A stretch of DNA of 11,100 nt from Holophaga sp. (lineage in GTDB: Bacteria; Acidobacteriota; Holophagae; Holophagales; Holophagaceae). A program made the translations under genes and the position numbers. The first letter of the stretch is position 1. Every line of letters starts with the position of its first letter. The notes below the pieces were generated by a model. That model was given only the letters and a program-made list of their open reading frames with translations. It searched no databases and had not been told where the DNA came from. The stretch is taken from the NCBI GenBank assembly GCA_030691225.1, contig JAUYES010000152.1:1-11100 (forward strand), in the 5' to 3' direction. Of this stretch, positions 1 through 5,945 are shown piece after piece.

Positions 1-30
1 ACCGATGAACACCGATGGACACCGATAAAG
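1..30. repeat. Short tandem repeat, 10-base units beginning ACCGAT
   Basis: Three adjacent 10-base units read ACCGATGAAC, ACCGATGGAC and ACCGATAAAG. The first two differ at one base and the third keeps only ACCGAT plus two or three matching bases. The array may begin before the window. Similar GAT-AAC-AC-GAT strings occur between genes in several bacterial groups, so this may be the edge of a dispersed intergenic repeat. That last point is from general memory, not a search. Confidence 0.6.
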
Positions 31-59
31 AAGAGGTCCTGGCTTAAATACTTCCTCTT
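31..59 (-). terminator. Weak hairpin downstream of the GGGtGRT gene
   Basis: The arms AAGAGG (31-36) and CCTCTT (54-59) can pair across a 17-base loop. On the minus strand the 3' arm is followed by CTTTAT, which is only moderately T-rich. The position, about 35 bases past the stop of the minus-strand operon, fits a transcription terminator, but the stem is short and the loop large. Confidence 0.3.
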
Positions 60-93
60 GCATAGGATCCAGGCGGTGGCAACTCGTTCTGTA

Positions 94-1095
94 TCAAACA
101 GCAAGCGCCTGTTCCAAAGCCACGGCCACGGCCACGCTGGCTCCGACCATGGGGTTGTTGCCCATGCCCAGGAAACCCATCATCTCAACGTGGGCTGGCA
201 CGGAGGATGAACCTGCGAACTGAGCGTCGCTGTGCATGCGACCCATGGTATCGGTCATGCCGTAGGAAGCAGGACCAGCGCCCATGTTATCGGGATGCAG
301 GGTGCGGCCCGTGCCGCCACCGCTGGCCACGGAGAAATATTTCTTTCCCTGCTCCAGGCATTCCTTTTTGTACGTTCCGGCAACGGGATGCTGGAAGCGC
401 GTCGGGTTGGTGGAGTTGCCCGTGATGCTCACATCCACGCCCTCGTGGTGATTGATGGCCACACCTTCGCGCACATCATCGGCGCCATAGCAGCGCACCT
501 TGGCCTTCTCGCCTTTGGAGTAGGCGATTTCTTTTACGATGGCAAGGTTGCCGCTCGCGTAGTCGAACTTCGTTTGCACGTAGGTAAAGCCGTTGATGCG
601 GCTGATGATCTGGGCAGCATCCTTGCCCAGGCCGTTCAGGATCACGCGCAGTGGCTCTTGGCGGGCCTTATTGGCGCTGCGAGCAAGGCCAATGGCGCCT
701 TCGGCGGCGGCGAAGGATTCGTGCCCCGCCAAAAAAGCGAAACATTTGGTTTCGTTCTTCAGCAGCATCGAGGCCAAGTTGCCATGCCCTAGGCCGACCT
801 TGCGATCATCGGCCACGGAGCCCGGAATGCAGAAGGCCTGCATGCCTTCACCCAAGGACAAGGCGATATCAACCGCCTTGGTCTGCCCCTTCTTGAGCGC
901 AATGGCACCACCCAAAATGTAAGCCCAGCAAACATTCTCAAAGCAGATGGACTGGATATCCTTCACAGTCCCATAGATATCCACGCCCTTCGCCTCGCTT
1001 AGAGCCTTGGCGGCTTCCAGGGATTCGAGGCCGTACTGGGCCAAGACTCGGTCGATCTGCGGCATTCTGCGTTCGTAGCTTTCAAAGAGAGCCAT
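94..1095 (-). CDS. GGGtGRT family protein
   Basis: A 333-residue protein of the family named for its signature, which is visible here as ASGGGTGRTLHPDN (GGGTGRT at residues 259-265). Other Gly-rich conserved-looking stretches are VGLGHGNLAS (100-109), FLAGHESFAAAEGAIG (121-136) and the C-terminal MMGFLGMGNNPMVGAS (305-320). No signal peptide or membrane segment is seen, so it should be cytosolic. The biochemical role of the family is not established to my knowledge; its members usually sit beside a NifU-like protein, as here. I chose the ATG at 1095 because AGGAG lies 7 bases upstream. The open frame extends to 1155, but that would overlap the upstream gene and has no better ribosome binding site. 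The AGGAG overlaps the upstream gene's TAG stop, which suggests translational coupling. The gene ends with TGA. Family assignment is firm; function is unknown. Confidence 0.9.
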   Translation of the reverse strand: MALFESYERRMPQIDRVLAQYGLESLEAAKALSEAKGVDIYGTVKDIQSICFENVCWAYILGGAIALKKGQTKAVDIALSLGEGMQAFCIPGSVADDRKVGLGHGNLASMLLKNETKCFAFLAGHESFAAAEGAIGLARSANKARQEPLRVILNGLGKDAAQIISRINGFTYVQTKFDYASGNLAIVKEIAYSKGEKAKVRCYGADDVREGVAINHHEGVDVSITGNSTNPTRFQHPVAGTYKKECLEQGKKYFSVASGGGTGRTLHPDNMGAGPASYGMTDTMGRMHSDAQFAGSSSVPAHVEMMGFLGMGNNPMVGASVAVAVALEQALAV

Positions 1096-1105
1096 TGTTA
1101 ATCTC

Positions 1106-1798
1106 CTACTGGTGCCGGGGGTTGATGGTGCGGGCGGCTTCACTGAAACGGCCATAATTCGAGGTGGCCTTCTTCAGTGCCTCGGCAGGTTCTACGCCCT
1201 TTTCGATGGATTCCATCATCTTGCCCAGGTGCACAAATTCGTAGCCGATGACTTCCTCGTTCTCATCCAGCGCCATCCGCGTCACATAGCCTTCGGCCAT
1301 TTCCAAATACCGCACGCCCTTGGCCACGGTGCCGTACATGGTGCCAATCTGGCTGCGCAATCCCTTGCCGAGGTCTTCGAGACCGGCGCCGATGGGCAGG
1401 CCATCTTCCGAAAACGCCGTCTGGGTGCGGCCATAGACGATCTGTAAGAACAACTCGCGCATGGCCGTGTTGATGGCATCGCAGACCAGGTCGGTGTTGA
1501 GCGCTTCCAGGATGGTCTTGCCCGAAAGGATTTCGGCCGCCATGGCCGCACTGTGGGTCATGCCCGAGCAGCCGATGGTTTCGATCAGCGCTTCCTGGAT
1601 GATGCCTTCCTTTACATTGAGGGTCAGCTTGCAGGCCCCCTGCTGGGGGGCGCACCAGCCCACGCCATGCGTAAGGCCGGAAATATCCTTGATCTCCTTG
1701 GACTGCACCCAGCGGCCTTCCTGGGGAATGGGCGCAGAGCCGTGATTCGGCCCCTTGGCCACGCGGCACATGTGTTCGACTTCGGTGGAATAAAGCAT
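1106..1798 (-). CDS. NifU/IscU-like iron-sulfur cluster scaffold protein
   Basis: A 230-residue protein with a NifU N-terminal (IscU-like) fold signature. The motif IGCSGMTHSAAMAAEILSGK (residues 75-94) resembles the GC-(A/S)xxxAS-xxM helix of IscU/NifU. Three cysteines sit where scaffold ligands are expected: C56 (GACKLTL), C77 (GCSG) and C106 (LVCDAI). C11 and C49 are extra. By homology it would hold or pass on Fe-S clusters in the cytosol, but it is longer than IscU (about 130 residues). The C-terminal third (about 140-230) has no similarity I recognise and may be specific to the subfamily that pairs with GGGtGRT proteins. The ATG at 1798 is preceded by GGAGGT with 6-base spacing, a very strong site, so I reject the longer frame from 1828. 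It ends in TAG, 10 bases before the GGGtGRT start, so the two form one operon. A canonical NifU role in nitrogenase maturation is not implied, as no nif genes are in view. Confidence 0.85.
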   Translation of the reverse strand: MLYSTEVEHMCRVAKGPNHGSAPIPQEGRWVQSKEIKDISGLTHGVGWCAPQQGACKLTLNVKEGIIQEALIETIGCSGMTHSAAMAAEILSGKTILEALNTDLVCDAINTAMRELFLQIVYGRTQTAFSEDGLPIGAGLEDLGKGLRSQIGTMYGTVAKGVRYLEMAEGYVTRMALDENEEVIGYEFVHLGKMMESIEKGVEPAEALKKATSNYGRFSEAARTINPRHQ

Positions 1799-1855
1799 GG
1801 GTGAACCTCCGTATTCAGTGCCAAGCATTCAAAAAAATGGAAACGAGTTGCATGT

Positions 1856-1879
1856 GCCTCCGTGGCTCAGGCCACAGGC
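1856..1879 (-). other. Hairpin in the leader of the NifU-like operon
   Basis: On the minus strand GCCT-GTGGC-CTGA-GCCAC-GG-AGGC can fold into a stem with a 4-base loop and a 2-base bulge, about 57 bases before the ATG at 1798. Just upstream on the same strand, around 1880-1912, a GGCC-rich inverted repeat is followed by TTTCTTCGTTTT, which could act as an attenuator. No known riboswitch class is recognised. Confidence 0.3.
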
Positions 1880-1998
1880 CAAAACGAAGAAAGGCCCCAG
1901 CGATCTGGCCCCCCAAGCTTGCCGCCTCATCGCGATCCAACACACGGGTGAGGTGCAAACGGCAGCGAAAGCGACAAGAGGTTCCGAGGCCGTAACGG

Positions 1999-2004
1999 AT
2001 TATA
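1999..2004 (-). promoter_or_regulatory. Possible -10 element for the NifU-like operon
   Basis: The minus strand reads a perfect TATAAT here. The hexamer 17 bases upstream (ACAGCG) is a poor -35 match and there is no extended -10 TG. If real, it gives a leader of roughly 190 bases before the ATG at 1798. A lone -10 match is weak evidence. Confidence 0.3.
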
Positions 2005-2311
2005 CCGATGGGTTAGAAAACCGCTGTGGGGCTTCCAATCCCGTGCCCTGCTCCCAGCTCGGGAATTCATGCGAACTGCCATTTTTCTCGATGGGTCATC
2101 GACACGACGTGGAACGTGAAGAAAAGGATTCTAGATCTGGGCATCTGGATTAATTGAATCGTTTTTTCTATTTTTCTGGAATTACCCATAAATCCCTAAA
2201 TTCCGGAATCAGATACCGGGTTCCTGGTACCCTCGTGCCATGAAGTCCATGGGGCGTGGCCCCGGGATTCCCCGAAATTGTTTCATCCCAAGTCCCCTTC
2301 GGAGGCCTACC

Positions 2312-3760
2312 GTGGAAAACCTTCTCGATAACCTGGAGCCCAAGCCGCTCTGGAACTACTTCCTGGAACTTTCCAAGATCCCCCGCGGCTCCAAGGTGGA
2401 AGCCGAAGCCGCGCAGTGGGTGGCGGATCAGGGGCGTGCCTTAGGCCTTGAAGTAGAGCAGGATGCCGTGGGCAACGTGCTCATCCGCAAGCCCGGCACA
2501 CCTGGCAAGGAAAACCACCCCGGCATCACGCTGCAGGCCCATGTGGACATGGTCTGCGAAAAGAACGAAGACACTGAACACGATTTCCTTAAAGATCCCC
2601 TCAAGTTGCGACGTGTGGGGGATAACCTCTACGCCACCGGCACGACCCTGGGTGCCGATAACGGCATCGGCGTGTGCGCGGGCTTGGCCGTGCTCGCCAG
2701 CAAGGACATCGCTCACGGCCCCGTGGAACTGCTCGTCACCATCGACGAGGAAACCGGTCTGACTGGAGCCAACAATATCCAGCCCAACTGGATGAAGTCG
2801 AAGTTCCTGCTCAATCTCGATAGCGAAGAGGAGGGCTACCTCACCATCGGCTGCGCCGGCGGGGTGGACACCATCACCACTCGCCAGCTCACGCTGACGG
2901 CCCCTGGGGCCGGGAAGAAGCCCTTCCGCCTGAAGATCTTTGGCCTCAAGGGCGGCCATTCCGGCATTGATATCAACTCGGGTCGTGGCAATGCCATCCG
3001 CATTCTGGCCCAGGTGCTGAATGTCCTTCGTCCCACGTTTGGGTTCGAACTGGCCGCCATCAAGGGCGGCAACAAACGCAACGCCATCCCCCGCGAAGCC
3101 TCGGCCTATCTGTTCCTGGATCCCACGCAGGAAACGGCCTTCAAAGCCGAACTCGCCAAGCAGGAAGCCAATTGGAAGGCGGCTCTAGGCGCCTTCGATC
3201 CGGGCCTCGCCATGAGCCTGGAAGCAAGCAGCGCCGACCAAGCCATGTCCTCTGCCGATGCCACCGCCCTCATTAATTTACTGCTCTGCCTGCCCCACGG
3301 CGTCGAAGCCATGAGTCCCGATATCCCCGGCCTCGTGCAGACCTCCACGAACCTCGGCGTTATCGACACCAGTAATGGTCAGGTCGAAATCAACCTGCTC
3401 ACCCGCAGTTCCTTCGATCCCTCGAAGCACGCCTTGTCAGAGCGCATCGCCGGCGCCTGTGCCTCCGCGGGTTTTGAATCCCACTTGGTGGGCGGCTACC
3501 CCGGCTGGAAGCCCGAACCCAAGGCCTCCATCGTGAAGCTCATCGATGGCGTGCAGGAGGAGCTATTCGGTAAACCCATGAAGATCATGGCCATCCACGC
3601 CGGCCTGGAATGCGGCCTCATCGGTGAGAAATACCCCGGTATGGAAATGGCTTCCATCGGCCCCGATATGTGGGATGTGCATACCCCCGACGAACACGTG
3701 AGCGTGCCTTCCGTGAGCAACTTCTGGAAGCTGCTCACGGCCATTCTCGAAAAAATCTGA
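2312..3760 (+). CDS. pepD: Aminoacyl-histidine dipeptidase (cytosol nonspecific dipeptidase), M20 family
   Basis: A 482-residue zinc dipeptidase that hydrolyses Xaa-His and other unblocked dipeptides in the cytosol, releasing amino acids for reuse. All M20/PepD landmarks are present. H77 and D79 lie in HVDMVCEKN, the bridging D116 in GADNGIG, E146 (catalytic) and E147 (metal) in DEETGLTGA, and D170 in LDSEEEG. The last metal histidine is H457 in VHTPDEH. IHAGLECG (428-435) is the conserved C-terminal lid-to-catalytic segment. The length matches the family, about 485 residues. I chose the GTG at 2312 because GGAGG lies 6 bases upstream and the N-terminus then matches the family. The upstream ATG at 2240 would add 24 residues without a ribosome binding site. 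There is no signal peptide. It appears to be a single-gene unit: structured DNA follows its TGA stop. Confidence 0.95.
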   Translation: MENLLDNLEPKPLWNYFLELSKIPRGSKVEAEAAQWVADQGRALGLEVEQDAVGNVLIRKPGTPGKENHPGITLQAHVDMVCEKNEDTEHDFLKDPLKLRRVGDNLYATGTTLGADNGIGVCAGLAVLASKDIAHGPVELLVTIDEETGLTGANNIQPNWMKSKFLLNLDSEEEGYLTIGCAGGVDTITTRQLTLTAPGAGKKPFRLKIFGLKGGHSGIDINSGRGNAIRILAQVLNVLRPTFGFELAAIKGGNKRNAIPREASAYLFLDPTQETAFKAELAKQEANWKAALGAFDPGLAMSLEASSADQAMSSADATALINLLLCLPHGVEAMSPDIPGLVQTSTNLGVIDTSNGQVEINLLTRSSFDPSKHALSERIAGACASAGFESHLVGGYPGWKPEPKASIVKLIDGVQEELFGKPMKIMAIHAGLECGLIGEKYPGMEMASIGPDMWDVHTPDEHVSVPSVSNFWKLLTAILEKI

Positions 3761-3765
3761 CATGA

Positions 3766-3814
3766 ACGAGGGGTGACCGCCCGCTCCCTGCGGTTGCTCT
3801 ACGTCCCCCCTCGT
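3766..3814. repeat. Inverted repeat 1 downstream of pepD
   Basis: Perfect 8-base arms ACGAGGGG (3766-3773) and CCCCTCGT (3807-3814) enclose a smaller inverted repeat, ACCGC (3776-3780) and GCGGT (3790-3794). It starts 6 bases after the pepD stop. It is not followed by a T run, so it is not a classical terminator by itself. Confidence 0.5.
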
Positions 3815-3822
3815 GCTCCCCC

Positions 3823-3866
3823 ACGTTGTGACCGGGCGAAGCCCAGTCACAACGTCTGGTTTCTTT
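3823..3866 (+). terminator. Inverted repeat 2 and T-rich tail, probable pepD terminator
   Basis: Arms ACGTTGTGAC (3823-3832) and GTCACAACGT (3846-3855) are perfect. After one C/A mismatch, GGGC and GCCC continue the stem around a GAA loop. The hairpin is followed by CTGGTTTCTTT, a moderately T-rich tail. The strength of the stem and its place 60 bases past pepD support termination. It could equally be part of a dispersed palindromic repeat, given its two structured neighbours. Confidence 0.5.
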
Positions 3867-3869
3867 CGG

Positions 3870-3913
3870 CAGACAAATCACCCAGCCTCTTCGGAGGCCG
3901 GGTGATTTGTCTG
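3870..3913. repeat. Inverted repeat 3: 14-base perfect stem with UUCG-capped inner stem
   Basis: Arms CAGACAAATCACCC (3870-3883) and GGGTGATTTGTCTG (3900-3913) are perfectly complementary. Inside them, after one A/C mismatch, GCCTC-TTCG-GAGGC forms a second stem capped by a stable UUCG tetraloop. This is the strongest hairpin of the window. No T tract follows on either strand. It has the same design as the preceding hairpin: a long perfect arm, one mismatch, then a short GC stem. Confidence 0.65.
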
Positions 3914-4028
3914 TACGAACAAGCCTGTGATGCCCGTCATTCCTTGGTTTAAGGCCGTGTTGCCTCTTGACGTTAGGCCTTTGAAGCGGGATCCTGCGGC
4001 GAATGTTCTCCCGCCTGGAAGGGTTTCA

Positions 4029-5945
4029 ATGCTCGAGCGTCTCGATTACGAAGCCGTCGGACTCATCTCCGGCCTGGAAGTTCACCAGCAACTGCTCACC
4101 AAGCACAAGCTGTTCTGTCGCTGCCCGGCGGGCCTCTACACCGAGACCCATGACGGCGAAGTTCTGCGCCACATGCGACCCACGCTCTCGGAATTGGGCG
4201 AGTATGACGGCACCGCCCTCATGGAATTCAAGACGAAAAAGGAGATCATCTACCTCCTGAATCGCCTGAACGTCTGCACCTACGAGATGGACGACACGCC
4301 GCCCTTCCTGGTCAATCAAGAAGCCATCGACGGCTCCATCGAGCTTTGTTTGATGATGGGCATGGACATCATCGACGAGATTCACATCGCCCGGAAACAG
4401 TATCTAGATGGTTCCATTCCCACGGGCTTCCAGCGCACGGCCATCATCGGCGTGAATGGTTTTCTGCCTTTCCACGGCCGCAATCTCACCATCACCCATG
4501 TCAGCGTGGAAGAAGATTCCTGCCGCGAGGTGCGCGATGTTGGCCACCAGATCGTGTGGCGCACGGATCGCCTGGGCATGCCCCTCACGGAAACGGTGAC
4601 CGGCCCCGAACTTCGCACGCCCCAGGAAGTGCGCGATGCCATTTTGCTCTGCGGCATGACGGCGCGCTCCACGGGCCGCGTGCGCACGGGCATCGGCGCC
4701 AGCCGCCAAGATGTAAACGTCAGCGTGCGTGGCGGTGATCGCTGCGAAATCAAGGGCGTGCCCCGCGCGGGCTATGCCGTGAAGCTGGTACACAACGAAG
4801 GCATCCGCCAGCACAACCTGCTGAAGCTGCGCGCCGAATTGCACCAACGTGGTTTCACCGCCCGGGATTCCATTCGCGTGCAGCCCTTCGATGTGTCCGA
4901 TATCTGCACGGATCTGGATCTGGGCTTCATGGGGCGCACGCTCAAGGCCGGTGGCAAGATCTTCGCCGTTAAAGTCGAAGGTGTGGCTGGACTCGCCCAG
5001 CATCCTACTCAACCCGATACCACCTTCTTGGATGAACTAAGCGGTCGCATTCGGGTCATTGCCTGTCTGGACGAAGCGCCCATCGTGCTGAGCGGCGCGC
5101 TGTTGCCCGAATTCCCCAACAAGCACCGCCTGCTGGAGCGCCTGCGCAAGCGCATTCAGTTCAAAGAGAACGACGACTTCTTCATCGTCTTCGGGCCGGA
5201 AGAAGATTGCCGCACCGCCGCCAATGAGATTCGCCTGCGCTTCGCGGATGCCACCCAGGGCGTGCCCCAGGAAACCCGCCAATCGCTAACGGGTGGCTAC
5301 ACCACTTTCGAGCGCATCCTACCCGGCCCCGATCGCATGTACCCCGATACGGATTCACCACCCACCCGCGTCACCGAAGAGCGCGTGGCCATGCTGAAGG
5401 CGCGGCTGCGACCCGCCCCCTGGGAGCGCATCGAGCGCTACATGTCCTGGCGGGTGCCCGAGGAAACCTGCAATTACCTGATCCGCCGCGGTGGCGCAGA
5501 AATTTTGGATGCAGTGGTCGAAAAGACCGGTGTGGATGGCCTCGTGGCCGCCATCGAGATCGGCCAGCGCAGCAAGGCCCTGAAGCGCGCGGGCATCCCC
5601 ATGGAACGCATTGGCGTAGCGGAATGGGTCGATATTTTCGATCTCTTCACCGATGGTCGTATTCCGCGAGAGGCCATTTCCATCGTAGCGTCGGGCGTGG
5701 CCAAGCACGGCCTCAGTGCCGCCGCCGCGGCCACGGCTTCGGGCGTGGCCATTCAGCCCCGGGAGCGGTGGATGGAACAAGTTGATCACTTGACCATGGA
5801 AGGCTATCAAGGCGAAAAGATCGACACCCAGGACAAGCGCCTGCGCTTCCTGGCGGGTCGCGCCATGGAGCAACTGTTGGGCAAGGCCCCCGCCAAGGAA
5901 GTGGCCGAATACCTGCGTCAGAAGCTCGTGGAGGTGGCCCAATGA
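4029..5945 (+). CDS. gatE: Glu-tRNA(Gln) amidotransferase subunit E, archaeal type
   Basis: A 638-residue subunit that would activate the Glu on mischarged Glu-tRNA(Gln) with ATP and amidate it using ammonia from GatD, in the cytosol. The N-terminal catalytic core (about 1-285) opens with GLISGLEVHQQL (11-22) and LFCRCPA (28-34). It carries ITHVSVEEDS (155-164), ELRTPQEVRDA (194-204) and ASRQDVNVSVRGGDRCEIKG (224-243), all typical of the GatB/GatE kinase-like cradle. The segment at about 290-410 fits the AspRS-like insertion that distinguishes GatE from bacterial GatB. The core resumes with MYPDTDSPP (437-445), and about 450-638 is the helical/YqeY-like tail that binds tRNA. Length agrees with archaeal GatE and is well above GatB (about 480). 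The ATG at 4029 has GGAAGG 6 bases upstream; the frame is open from 3927, but those 34 residues look non-coding. The TGA stop overlaps the gatD ATG. It appears intact. Confidence 0.92.
   Translation: MLERLDYEAVGLISGLEVHQQLLTKHKLFCRCPAGLYTETHDGEVLRHMRPTLSELGEYDGTALMEFKTKKEIIYLLNRLNVCTYEMDDTPPFLVNQEAIDGSIELCLMMGMDIIDEIHIARKQYLDGSIPTGFQRTAIIGVNGFLPFHGRNLTITHVSVEEDSCREVRDVGHQIVWRTDRLGMPLTETVTGPELRTPQEVRDAILLCGMTARSTGRVRTGIGASRQDVNVSVRGGDRCEIKGVPRAGYAVKLVHNEGIRQHNLLKLRAELHQRGFTARDSIRVQPFDVSDICTDLDLGFMGRTLKAGGKIFAVKVEGVAGLAQHPTQPDTTFLDELSGRIRVIACLDEAPIVLSGALLPEFPNKHRLLERLRKRIQFKENDDFFIVFGPEEDCRTAANEIRLRFADATQGVPQETRQSLTGGYTTFERILPGPDRMYPDTDSPPTRVTEERVAMLKARLRPAPWERIERYMSWRVPEETCNYLIRRGGAEILDAVVEKTGVDGLVAAIEIGQRSKALKRAGIPMERIGVAEWVDIFDLFTDGRIPREAISIVASGVAKHGLSAAAAATASGVAIQPRERWMEQVDHLTMEGYQGEKIDTQDKRLRFLAGRAMEQLLGKAPAKEVAEYLRQKLVEVAQ

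Larger units (their letters stand above)
1799..2311. other. Divergent intergenic region between the NifU-like operon and pepD
   Basis: About 510 bases separate two divergent genes. Open frames inside it lack ribosome binding sites and recognisable protein composition, so I see no gene. It holds the NifU-like leader features listed separately. It also has a small perfect hairpin with TCGATG/CATCGA arms and a GGT loop (2088-2102), and an AT-rich stretch at about 2150-2205. In that stretch GGAATT (2178-2183) and AATTCC (2199-2204) form an inverted repeat around a 15-base centre, which could be a regulator site ahead of pepD. No convincing -35/-10 pair for pepD is seen; TTGAAT at 2154-2159 lacks a good partner. 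No tRNA or known riboswitch is recognised. Confidence 0.5.

Noticed and set aside
232..792. A 186-codon plus-strand open frame over the GGGtGRT gene
   Set aside because: It is antisense to a confidently identified protein and shows the Ala/His/Gly-rich composition of a shadow frame.
1797..2153. A 118-codon open frame in the divergent intergenic region
   Set aside because: It starts inside the ribosome binding site region of the opposite gene, has no ribosome binding site of its own and no recognisable protein features.
3967..3995. TTGACG as a -35 box for gatE
   Set aside because: The hexamer at 17-base spacing (GATCCT) is a poor -10, so the pair is not convincing as a promoter.
3927..4028. 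N-terminal extension of GatE to the ATG at 3927
   Set aside because: The 34 extra residues resemble no GatE N-terminus, and the ATG at 4029 has a good Shine-Dalgarno and the family-typical start.
4404..5012. Minus-strand open frame of 202 codons within gatE
   Set aside because: It is a shadow of gatE codons, without a start signal or domain.
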